A program made the position numbers and the translations under genes. Below are positions 26,446 through 35,628 of a DNA stretch of 64,000 nt, in pieces. The stretch's first letter is position 1, and every line of letters starts with the position of its first letter. This DNA comes from Asterias amurensis (lineage: Eukaryota > Echinodermata > Asteroidea > Forcipulatida > Asteriidae): NCBI RefSeq assembly GCF_032118995.1, contig NC_092654.1, positions 744,001 through 808,000 on the forward strand, in the 5' to 3' direction. The notes beneath the pieces are model-generated. The model made no database searches. It was given only the letters and a program-made list of their open reading frames with translations, and was not told the DNA's origin.

Positions 26446-27237
26446 CTACAAGTGTTTACCTCTTGCAAGATGCGAGGCAAACTCATAACGATCCTTACAC
26501 TGGTGTCCGCAAATATTGCACTCAAGCGCATCTCGGAAACCATGGCAACCCATATGAATAGTGTACATGACGTGATCCAGGAAAATGATCTCACAGTGTT
26601 CACATTTGAAATTATCCGTTCCGGAGACGTCTCGTTTGCAGTTGGCACAGAGTCGGTCGGATTCATCCTCAGCAAGAGATCGTCTGGAACTCCGATGCTG
26701 GGGCGAGTCAAAGGCAGGAGATTTCCTCTCGGTTGAGTCTGCTTTATCCTGGGTTTTGCTCAACCGGGTTGAGCTGTGAGGTTTCTGTCTTGAGTGACCG
26801 TGTACAGAGGAGGATCCAACCGAGTCATCATGGTGACTCACACTATCGTTCGACTCACTCGTCTCGCTCTCAATCTCATGGCAATCCAGTGATGCTACAA
26901 CCTGAGGACCTCCAGCTGAGTTATGAGTCACAAGCAAGTTCTTACTCATGAAGTCTCTTGTTTTGTTGAGGTCGATAGAACCCCTAAACCTGGCCGACTG
27001 ATGGTCGCTTTGTTTGTTTGAGGAGGGGGAGATCTGACTCATGGGTGGGGGTTGGTTCTGGGGGAGTGTCTGGCTGTTCTGTATGTCCCTGTCTGAATCT
27101 AATGGAGCTTGGGAATATACGGAGGTAATGGTTGGTGTTACGTGAACGCCTCCGTCGAGACTCGGACCGGCTCGGCTATTCAAGCAGATCTCCTGACCGT
27201 ACATCTGCATGACGTTAGATATCGCCTTCTCCAAGTC
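26446..27237 (-). CDS. IKZF: IKZF last coding exon, dimerisation fingers
   Basis: It enters after TTTGAATAG in phase 0 with [14 protein letters not shown] and runs 263 codons to TAG. After a long Ser/Gln/His-rich region comes an extra CANC motif, then the two C-terminal fingers, ending HLARGKHL. A single large 3' exon carrying the dimerisation fingers is the normal Ikaros arrangement. Confidence 0.95.
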   Translation of the reverse strand, partial: DLEKAISNVMQMYGQEICLNSRAGPSLDGGVHVTPTITSVYSQAPLDSDRDIQNSQTLPQNQPPPMSQISPSSNKQSDHQSARFRGSIDLNKTRDFMSKNLLVTHNSAGGPQVVASLDCHEIESETSESNDSVSHHDDSVGSSSVHGHSRQKPHSSTRLSKTQDKADSTERKSPAFDSPQHRSSRRSLAEDESDRLCANCKRDVSGTDNFKCEHCEIIFLDHVMYTIHMGCHGFRDALECNICGHQCKDRYEFASHLARGKHL

Positions 27238-29357
27238 CTATTCAAAGAAACAGATTCATTATTACAACAATACATCACCATGGAATCTAACGTCTGTGAA
27301 TATTCCAGTTTCTAATGTTGACTACAAGTATGAGCAATATGACTTATCAAATAATAACATGACTTGTAATATGTTAAACAAATTTAAACCATCAATTGTC
27401 AGAGTCAAAGTATCAGGGCCTTATTTCATGGCAATGCTTACCACATTATTCTGACAGGGTAAATTTCTAGAATAGCAGTGGAAGTGTAGAAACAAAACCC
27501 AAAGGTAAAACATTTCTCTAGGTTCAAACATTTCATCAAAAGAAATATAACCCTAAAAACAAGGACATGTTCATGCTGTACATACCTCATTGCTGGCTGT
27601 ATCAGTCAGTCCACTTGCTCTGTCTTGGCTAGAATCATGTGAAGAATCTTCATCTGTAAGATTAATGCACATAAAATAAAGGTGTTAAACAAGCCAAATC
27701 TCAAGACAAAAATCATACAAATTTCTGCGCTACCTGTGTAAGCGAATTGGAGAACGCAAGCGCACAAGCAATTCTCTGCTAACCTGTGAAACACGTTTGA
27801 CAAAAGGTTGGAACTCCCTGCTTCTCCAAAAGTGCCAGTTCTTTGTTCACAGTAAGCAAGGCCATAAAATAGGGCCAATGAAAACCTTTTACGCTCTAGT
27901 CCTAAGGGAGACCTTTTACCTGGGTTTAGCTTTCTCTTCTTGCAATGCTCCTTCTCAATAACTTCCACCTCTGCATCAGAGAGTGACCTCAAACTATCTG
28001 AGAAGGTCAACCCTCCGCCATGCTCACCTCGCATCCCTGTGGATTAAATGGATCTTAATGATCAACAATATTTACCCTTGTGCCAAAGTTAATTTTAGGT
28101 TTATCTAAGAGATTTAACTTCAGAGGTACTCAAGTTTCATGTCAGACTTTCACTGGAAGATTTGTTGCCTACAGTTCTATTAAAACATTGAAATTTTGTC
28201 TTAAGTGCACCACACAAAAAAATAACTGTTTAAACATCTGTGAAATGTTTATCACATTTAATGCTCAGTTTGGGTGAGGAATACAAACTTAACTGTATGT
28301 GCAACCGAAGACTGAACTAGAGGTCCACCTTGCTGGTGTCAAATGGTCAGGATTTGCTTATGTGAGCCAGTGTGACACTGATCATTCCAATTACACCAAA
28401 GTGTTCGGTAGAAAGAAATGAAACCTCAATGTATGAATGAGGAAAACAATTGACAGAATGTTGATGGATGAATTACCTTCATATAAAGAGAAAGGATCTG
28501 ATGACGATGACCCATGACCTTCTATCGGGTGAGTACCCATCTTCTGATAACTACACCTCTTCATGTGATACTTCAATGATGCTTTCTGTTTGTACGCTGT
28601 GCCGCAGTACGGGCAGATATTCAGACGTTCCTGTCTGTGCGTTTCCAGGTGAGCAATGAGGGCGTCCTTCCTTCGGCCACTGTAGTGGCAGATAGGGCAA
28701 CGATATGGACGCTCGTCAGAATGGGTGCGGAAATGACGAGTAAGGTTGCCTTTTTGTGAGAAGGCAAAGCCGCAGATAGTACAACAGAATGGACGCTCAC
28801 CTGAGAAAAGGTAGTGGGGAAAATACAATATTGCAAGGTGAACCAATGGCGACAGCTTATTTGGTTTTACTCAAACAATAATACATGTTGAGCACTATAC
28901 TCATTACAATCATTCCTAACTCTTGTGAAACAAATCTTACTTGAGTGGGATTCAAACCAGTGGTGGTTTAACCATTCCTCCAAAGCTCAACTAAGTGTTG
29001 GAATTGATTGTTTTCAAGTATCAGTTGCCTCCCAAGTTACTTTTCAAAATTGTCTTGTAAAGAGGCTCTAAAACCCCTAATAATCTTTCATTTCTTACCA
29101 GTGTGTGTTCTGACATGCTTCTCAAGCTGATGAGAGCTGTCTGATCTGAAGTCACAATCTGAGCAGTGAAACCGAGCCGATTCGCCCACAAGGCTCAAAG
29201 GAGGCTCTTCAACCCTGCTCTCCTTGTTTGACTTATCTTCTTGATCCATCCTCCCTAAGGCTGGACTCCGAGGTTCTGATTTAGGGCTGAGATGACAAGG
29301 GTCTTCATCATCCTCTAAGATGACACATGGGGGATCCTCAACATTGTGGACTTCCAT
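26446..29357 (-). CDS. IKZF: Ikaros-family zinc-finger transcription factor, five coding exons, 519 aa
   Basis: Ikaros proteins are nuclear DNA-binding factors with a central block of C2H2 fingers that binds GGGA-type sites and a C-terminal finger pair for homo- and heterodimerisation. The five exons join in frame to 519 residues, close to the usual 500-585. Finger 1 (about 65-85) is followed at once by TGERPF, finger 2, finger 3 and a CCHC finger 4 (ending near 171), as in Ikaros. Finger 3 has RRKDAL and finger 4 YKQKASL, matching Ikaros RRRDAL and YKQRSSL. The C-terminus (466-519) has [18 protein letters not shown] then [14 protein letters not shown], almost identical to the vertebrate dimerisation fingers. 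The middle is Ser/Gln/Asp-rich and disordered-looking. It is not possible to say which vertebrate paralogue is closest; a pre-duplication orthologue of IKZF1-4 is most likely. Confidence 0.95.
27586..27653 (-). CDS. IKZF: IKZF coding exon 4, linker
   Basis: 68 nt between AATCTTACAG and AATGAG|GTATG. It encodes [20 protein letters not shown] then NE. Frame and phase fit both neighbours (phase 1 in, phase 0 out). It is Ser/Asp-rich with no recognised domain. Confidence 0.85.
27920..28036 (-). CDS. IKZF: IKZF coding exon 3, linker
   Basis: 117 nt between ATCCACAG and CCCAG|GTAAAAG, phase 1 at both ends. It encodes [20 protein letters not shown] then an acidic helix-like stretch ending CKKRKLNP, which could serve as a nuclear localisation signal. 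It joins ..SLYEG to the next exon in frame. Confidence 0.85.
28477..28800 (-). CDS. IKZF: IKZF coding exon 2, fingers 2-4
   Basis: 324 nt between TTTTCTCAG and GAAG|GTAATT, phase 1 at both ends. It encodes [20 protein letters not shown], then fingers [16 protein letters not shown] and [16 protein letters not shown] with the terminal KRC of a CCHC finger. This is the core DNA-binding unit of Ikaros proteins. Confidence 0.95.
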
Positions 29358-29446
29358 CTTATCTTTCTCTTCAAGATTATTTCATGGTGAGAGCTTGTGG
29401 GGCCAGATCTTATCATTAACTTAAAAACTGCGATTTTCAAAGTAAC
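29099..29446 (-). CDS. IKZF: IKZF coding exon 1 with part of 5' UTR, finger 1
   Basis: The acceptor TTTTTCTCCAATAG precedes a short 5' UTR, and coding starts at 29357 ([10 protein letters not shown]). A two-codon upstream ORF (ATGAAATAA) lies 30-40 nt before the start. The acidic N-terminus leads to finger 1, [18 protein letters not shown]. The exon ends CACTG|GTAAG in phase 1. The splice acceptor implies at least one further non-coding 5' exon that was not located. Confidence 0.9.
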
Positions 29447-29534
29447 CTATTGGAGAAAAAGTAAGAAATAAATTTAGGAACAAATGCCAAAAAATATTTG
29501 AAATTTTGCCTCACATTCTTCCAAACAACAAAAT

Positions 29535-29663
29535 GGAAAAGTTTCCGTATGGCGCCACCACTTTTTCATTCGATATGAAATAATATAGTATCTAATTTAC
29601 CTCAATGAGATATCCCTTTTTGTAAAAATGCGTGAAAAAGTGGTGGCGCCACATGGAAAGTTA
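29535..29663. mobile_element. MITE with GGCGCCACCACTTTTTCA terminal repeats, copy 1
   Basis: About 129 bp. The left end GGAAAAGTTTCCGTATGGCG and following CCACCACTTTTTCA face an inverted copy TGAAAAAGTGGTGGCGCC..GGAAAGTTA. The centre (GATATGAAATAATATAGTAT) is shared with the copy at 52138. No ORF. It sits flush against the left arm of a large foldback. Confidence 0.8.
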
Positions 29664-30091
29664 GCCCACCTTGTTGAGCTGTTAATGGCTCCGCTTTTAA
29701 CATCGGTCTCATCACTGTCACCCTTACAGCCCACCTTCAATACATGTCTTAAACGCTAAGTTTTCAAAGGTCGCAAAATGCGAGGTAGTTTGATTGCAAA
29801 TTTCTCCCATTTAAAAAAGTCCTATACTACTCCAACATACCTCATTTTATTCCTTACATTTGTGGAATTACTATAACACATAACAGGGCTTACTAAATTA
29901 TGACTTTGTCCAGATATGATGATTTAAAAATTGGTCCAAAAAAACGTGTACAAAAATTACATTTATTGTGACATGTTCTTGGGCGCCGCCATGTTTTAAT
30001 GATTCTCCTCTTGTTGGACGTGAGAAGTCAGGGCACCAGGCAAATCTTGCAAGTCATGAATATCCAAGAGGTAATGTCACGTGACGCGGTA

Positions 30092-30580
30092 TGGCTACGC
30101 CATAGAGTTATATCAGGCCTGATACTTCACGGAGGCAATGGAGGCGATTGCCTCCGTTGCCCCTGGTCGTTGCCTTGGTGCCCTTGAAATGCTCCAGTAG
30201 AAATTTACAATTTCCTCATAGGGTGCCCTTTACCAAGGAGAAAATGCCTTGGTGCCCTTGCCTTTTCAAAAACAAAGCATACAGGCCTGTTATATACAAG
30301 AACTAGAGTGCGCACTGGCCTATATACGCGCCCCGGTATGCGAGCAGGCGGCCATTTTCTAAGTTGACAAAACAGCTATCTCACAGCGTGTGTTTGTGCG
30401 GCCATTTTGTAAGTTGAACAAACAGCATCGCGTGAGCGTCCAATAAAAAAAACTCAAACGTGTATTTCATATTCAACGCGCGTGCAGAATGACGCGCTTT
30501 TCATCTTGCGGTCCTGTGGCGTTTGTGCACGAAGCATCACTCGTGCGCCCTCTAGTTCTTATATATAACTCTATGGGCTA
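30092..30580. mobile_element. Inner inverted-repeat element nested in the foldback
   Basis: CGCCATAGAGTTATAT on the left and ATATAACTCTATGGGC on the right are inverted, as are AGAACTAGAGTGCGCAC and GTGCGCCCTCTAGTTCT. The left copy is split by the insert at 30114-30289. Between the arms are two degenerate copies of GCGGCCATTTT.TAAGTTGA.CAAACAGC. Confidence 0.7.
30114..30289. repeat. GGCCTTGAA/GGTGCCCTT-family insert in inner element
   Basis: It begins and ends with CAGGCCTG and carries GTTGCCTTGGTGCCCTTG twice in diverged form. It interrupts the left arm of the inner palindrome, so it is younger than that palindrome. Confidence 0.6.
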
Positions 30581-31414
30581 CGCTGATTTATCAATTTGTG
30601 TGGTGTGCAAAGTAAGTATGAATATGTATGAGGTGACATTGCGCGGTTGTAGTTTTCAGATACAGCGCATCGCTACGTCACCTTATACATATTCATTTTT
30701 TACTGTACACACGTACATAAGCTTAGCGATCATGACTTCACCTTATGGATATTCATGACTTGCAAGATTTGCCGGGCGCCCACGATCAACAGGGGGAGAA
30801 TCATTAAAAGATGGCGGCGCCCAATAATAGTCACGTTAAATGTAATTTTTGTACACGTTTTTTTGGACCAATTTTCAAATCATCACATCTGGAAAAAGTC
30901 ATCGAGCCCTGTTATGTGTTATAGTAATTCCACAAATGTAAGGAATAAAATGAGATATGTTGGTTGGAGTAGTCTAGTATAGGACTTTTTTAAATAGGAG
31001 AAATTTGCAATCAAACTACCTCGCATTTTGCGACCTTTGAAAACTTAGTGTTTAACTAGACATGTATCGAAGGTGGGCTGTAATGGTGACAGTGATGAGA
31101 CCGATGTTAAAAGCGGAGCCATTAACAGCTCAAGAAGGTGGGCTAATGGAAAGTTATCCGTCAAAATTTCAAAAAAAGGAGTACAGCGCGCACCCCAGAT
31201 GAGATACTGGGTCTAGACTCTAGGTTTGATTAATTTTTTCAGGTGAAAATATGAATGATTGAAGTTGGATTGAACAATCAGAGTCAGACATTTAATTTAA
31301 TTACATATTTACCCAGCGGATTACAACAAACAATAGTCGCCTAAAAGAAAACTCAACCAGTTTTAAATTAACGCTAACTGCCTATCACTTCATCAGCCAG
31401 AAGCGAGTACGAAC

Positions 31415-31606
31415 ATGGATTTTCTAAATATCTGGCAAAATCAGAATAACGGTGACGACAACGAATACGCCGATATCCCTGATATTAAAACACAATCTCT
31501 GAATGAACTTTGGGAAAACTTTGTACTCACCCACCGAACTATTCCTCAAACATTGAGCATCAACGATTTCATGGAACAAAAGGGAAGTTATGACGGTTTA
31601 AACTAA
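31415..31606 (+). CDS. Orphan 63-codon ORF, hypothetical
   Basis: The ATG has good context (ACGAACATGG, A at -3 and G at +4). The product begins MDFLNIWQNQ and continues with Asn/Asp-rich sequence, LNELWENFVLTHRTIPQTL and DFMEQKG. There is no signal peptide, membrane segment or recognised domain. Its amino-acid mix (Trp, Asp, Glu, Gln) looks more protein-like than other ORFs nearby. No poly(A) signal was seen close downstream. It lies between the foldback complex and the MPP gene. It could be a small gene, one exon, a transposon remnant or chance. Confidence 0.25.
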   Translation: MDFLNIWQNQNNGDDNEYADIPDIKTQSLNELWENFVLTHRTIPQTLSINDFMEQKGSYDGLN

Positions 31607-32434
31607 TGAGAAAGATACTAGATAGCGCATTATTATGAAGAACAAGTTAATTAATGGCAGGAAGCTGTAGCGCCCTCAATTGTCCAAACACGGTTATGTC
31701 GGTCTGGTGAATTATTTTGTTGGCTCTACAGAGCCCTCATTTATCAATGGAAATTTCCTTATTTTTTAGGAAGTTAATATAAGACCTTTTAATGAGGGTC
31801 AAAAGAAAATAACTAACACTGAAGTATAATTATGAAAATTTCACATGAAAAGGGCTCAATAGTCACTATGAAACTATTCTCCAGTCAAGTTTATGAAAAA
31901 GACAAACTGTGATGCAAAACAAACATTGAAGGTGTCGAAATAATAACTAAATCTTTTCAAAGAAAATTGAATTTTAAAACTATTCAATATTAATTTTTGT
32001 CACTCCTGCCCAGAGAAGTCTCCATACCCTATGATCTCAAAACTATTAATGTTAAAATCAATCAAACAAACAAAAGAACAAACAAGCAAACCAGAATCTT
32101 TCACCATCGGAAATTTTTTAATGCACATGCATAAGATAGAGTAATACAAGTACTGTGCTATGTCTCTGTGTTTAAATTTGTATATTTTGATGGCCAGTAA
32201 ATGCACAAGTAGCACTCAAATTGTCATAGTTAAACCAATCAACCATAGTCTTTTCTATCATTCTTATCACAAACTTTAATGAACAATTCAGTTTTGATCA
32301 GAAAACTTAAATGAGTTAAATGAAACCCTAGTTTGAGGAATAGGTTTTTCAACCACCCACCTCCTCCCCCCCCCCCATAACCATACTATATTTGAACTAT
32401 GTTCGAACTTACACTTATCATACTTTGTGTAAGT

Positions 32435-32701
32435 TTAAAGGCACTGGCGACTTTGGATATTGTCAAAGACCAGTCATTTCACTTGGTGTATCCCAACATT
32501 AAATAACAAATCCGTTTAGAAATTTGGACTCAATTGGTCATCGAAGTTGCAAGAGATTAAAGAAGGAAAAAGACACCCTTGTTGCACAAATTTGTTTGCT
32601 TTCAGATGCCTCAAAAAGTCTTTTAATACTCAAGTGAGAAATTACACCTTTTCCCAACAAAGTTTTTATGCTAACAATTATTTGAGTAGTTACCAAAAGT
32701 T
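32435..32701 (-). mobile_element. Truncated copy of GGCAGTGGACAC inverted-repeat element
   Basis: It starts TTAAAGGCACTGGCGAC..GTCAAAGACCAGTC and later has CACCCTTGTTGCACAAATTT, GCTTTCAGATGCC and TTTGAGTAGTTACC. These are the same blocks in the same order as the minus strand of the full copy at 39961. The ends are incomplete and the middle is shortened. Confidence 0.65.
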
Positions 32702-33182
32702 TTCTTGAATAAGAAAAACAGAGCAGGCAACCAGTTGCAGATGGTACATGTGATATGATATCTTGGCTGGTAACACTATGCTGGAAACCATTATTGGTTG
32801 TGCTTAGCTACTTTGTGTGCTTAAAGCAACTATATGACTTTGGGCTTCGGTAACTTTCATTCCATCAATGGTTTTCTCTAACTGTTCAAGTTTATAGCAA
32901 GAACAAAGACAACCTTGTCACACAATATTAGAAAACTAGTGTAACCAATTTATCACAACTACGGAATACAATCTAACCAATAACTGAAACTCACTTGTAC
33001 AATCAGAGTATAAATAGTATAAACAAATACAACTATTCAAATATAAATGAACATTCTCTGTCGTAAAAACCTGAATACATTTTTGCAAGTGAACAATTAC
33101 AAAAGCAAAGAATAATAAGACTCTTGTGGAAATAAAAAATGCTGTTTGGGAAAATAAAAATGATAGTACAATCCACTCGAAC

Positions 33183-33330
33183 TGCCCTGGACTCAATTTC
33201 ATAAAGCTTGCTTAGCAGACAAGCCAAAATGCCATGAAATGTATACAGCCTGTAACTAGTTTTTGCTTAATGGAAAAACTTGCTTAGCAGAATTCTGTTT
33301 AATAGCTTCATGTAATCGGGTCCAGATATA
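33183..33330. repeat. CCCAATTTCATAAAG-family repeat fragment
   Basis: GGACTCAATTTCATAAAGCT opens it, TTGCTTAGCAGA occurs twice, and CTTCATGTAATCGGGTCCAG closes it as a diverged inverted end. It is related to the element at 25545. Confidence 0.5.
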
Positions 33331-35097
33331 TATTTGTTTGAACATAAAGGGGTTAACTTTAAGCACAAAAGAAATCTGCTAACCACTGAGAAATCTTGTG
33401 TAGCAAAAACCGTTAAAAAGCTGATTGAATATGAATTGCTTGTGGCTGTATTCACAGGGAATTTTGCAGCGCACTACGCTGTATAAGGCGCCTGAAGCAG
33501 TTTGTAATTTTTACTGCTAGATGTGGACAGAAGAAACAGGGAAAAAAAATTTTTTGGAAGAATTCTGAATGTGAGACATGGAAATAAAACAATTATTAAT
33601 CCAAACAGATCTAAAGTAGATATTGCATAATATATATTTATACAAAAAAACTAAAAGCTAATTGTTCATATAATGTTCAATAGCACTATTCAGTAAAACT
33701 AAAAATGTAATTGACTTCACATTTTTGTAAACCAATTTGACTCTCTAGTTCCACTATTCAAGATAAATGTTGGACATAAACAAATATGAAACGAAAGTTA
33801 AATATTGAAACAAAAATGGGCAATAATATAAAATTGGTATAACTTTTTATTTGTTTCTTCTTTCATATTTTTTGTTGGTGTGAAATATGTTAGAAGAAAA
33901 CAAAATTTAGAAGAGCCCAGTTTTCAATGTAACTGGTGTTTTGACGGGTGCCATAATTGTTACAAGTTTCCCAAACTACGGTTTAGAAACAAAAATTGTT
34001 TATAACTTACTGCTGGAATAAATGTGAAAATGTTCTCATTTTGCACAAAACGAGACCGTAGTACTGTCATGGGATACATCTATGGAACTAAAACAATAGA
34101 GGAAACTATACCCATTGTGAAAAGAGGGCAAAGCAATGTGTTAAGATAACTAAGAAATTGCACTTGATTTGGGGTAATTATTGAAGAAAACCACCCACAG
34201 CTGCCAATATAGACACAGCCTAAGATTGCCTCAAGATGAAACTTGACACCGCCTGAAATCCAAGCCCAAGACATGTAAATATTTCATAAGTATTAGAGAA
34301 TGATAAAGCATAATATAGCATGCAGCAATGTACCGATACATGAGCATGCATAACAGTAAGCCAGTGGTAGCTGGACGCGAGTAGTTTAGATCTTACTGAA
34401 TTGTCCTGAGAAAAAACATGCTAGCCTGGTATATTGAAATACATCAGCATCATTCAAAATACAAGTACAACTTAGCTGTGTGAATGCGAATCAAATATAA
34501 TGCAACGTTGGAGATTTATAGTTACCGGTAAAGCTCACCCTAATTTGTGTGGTATGTGGTTTGCTACCAACTTCTGAGGTCTTTTCACTGGCTAGATAGC
34601 CTACTGGCATCTTAGAGTAAATACTTATAAATAAATAACTACTAACACTTTAATTAATGCAATGTAGTATTAGGGAATATTAAAAAGAACAGTTTTCTCC
34701 CAACCCTGTTTAAGATAGCAAAAGTAAAGACGTACTTGTATATTTAATAATCAGAAGCTTTTTAAAATCTCATAAATACAATTTCATCATTTGCTTTTGG
34801 AAACACACAGGAAAAGCCAGCATTTCTTTTTTAGATTGATAAAAGATTAATTGGTTGTTTCAAATATCAGGATTGAATCCTTCCACACAGAGAGAAGGGA
34901 TTATATGTATAACAAGTTATCTTTAAAAACTTCTCTCATATTGTAGAATCAAATAGCATTCCACACTAAGATGGACAAATGTTTTGAGTTTCCAATTCAA
35001 TTATTACAATTCATCATTCTTACATATGTTTTTGTTACAAACCAAGTCCTTTTTTAAATAACCTTTCAGGGACCATAGAGGCTGCTAGTAGTTTGCG

Positions 35098-35103
35098 TTT
35101 ATT
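35098..35103 (-). terminator. Candidate poly(A) signal of the MPP gene
   Basis: AATAAA on the minus strand, about 315 bp past the stop codon at 35419. It is the first canonical signal noted downstream. The cleavage site is not defined. Confidence 0.4.
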
Positions 35104-35418
35104 TAGTGGTTGACTGAACTGTCTAATTCAGCTGAAATTCTTATTAATTTACATAACATTATCTGATCGCCAAAAAAACTCTAAATCATGTTTGTTTTCA
35201 GTCATTGGATACAAACAATTTATAAAGAAAGAAAAATCATGAAACATACACTAGGGGCGTACGGCATTGGTTGTGCACAAAGTGGTCTCATCCCTCCTTA
35301 TACACATTATCATGTAGCTTGCAGCACTAAAAAATACATCTTGCATCAATTTTGTAAAGTAGAGGTATAAACCTCCACATGAATAATTCCACTCCCCTCC
35401 CCACCACACATTCTCATT

Positions 35419-35628
35419 TTAAAATGACGTCATTGGATTGATCATGGGCGAGTCGTACACCCAATCTACTGGAACCCATTGTCGTTTGGAAGACATCCCA
35501 TCAATGGCCTCTCTGAGTTTATTGAACGACTCCTCTAAGTTACTGTTGACGATGACGACATCGAAAAGGTGATCGTACGTCTGCTCCATCCGAGCGCTCT
35601 CTTTGACCGTCTTCTGAAGATCATCATC
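35419..35628 (-). CDS. MPP2/MPP6 (vari): MPP last coding exon, GK C-terminus
   Basis: It enters after CTCTTTTGCAG in phase 0 with DDDLQKTVKESARMEQTYDH, includes LFDVVIVNSNLEESF, and ends QWVPVDWVYDSPMINPMTSF then TAA. Vertebrate MPP2/6 proteins stop at WVY, so this protein carries an extra tail of about eleven residues. Confidence 0.95.
   Translation of the reverse strand, partial: DDDLQKTVKESARMEQTYDHLFDVVIVNSNLEESFNKLREAIDGMSSKRQWVPVDWVYDSPMINPMTSF

Larger units (their letters stand above)
29661..31146. mobile_element. Large foldback transposon-like element with 420-bp inverted arms
   Basis: The left arm (29661 to about 30080) and right arm (about 30731 to 31146) are inverted copies with a few mismatches. 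For example, GAGCTGTTAATGGCTCCGCT on the left faces AGCGGAGCCATTAACAGCTC on the right, and GGGCGCCGCCAT faces ATGGCGGCGCCC. The 650-bp centre has no transposase-like ORF and holds further nested insertions. A non-autonomous foldback DNA transposon is the simplest reading. Confidence 0.8.
29450..31414. other. Intergenic DNA upstream of IKZF, mostly nested mobile elements
   Basis: Almost all of this stretch is the foldback complex described separately. No coding exon is supported. Any IKZF promoter or 5' non-coding exon here would lie within or beyond the mobile DNA. Confidence 0.5.
31607..35097. other. Intergenic region between IKZF and MPP gene
   Basis: AT-rich and apparently non-coding. It contains a C-rich run near 32363, a truncated inverted-repeat element at 32435-32701, and a CCCAATTTCATAAAG-family fragment at 33183-33330. 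Confidence 0.5.

Noticed and set aside
26452-26951. Plus-strand ORFs opposite the last IKZF exon
   Set aside because: They are antisense shadows of a securely identified coding exon.
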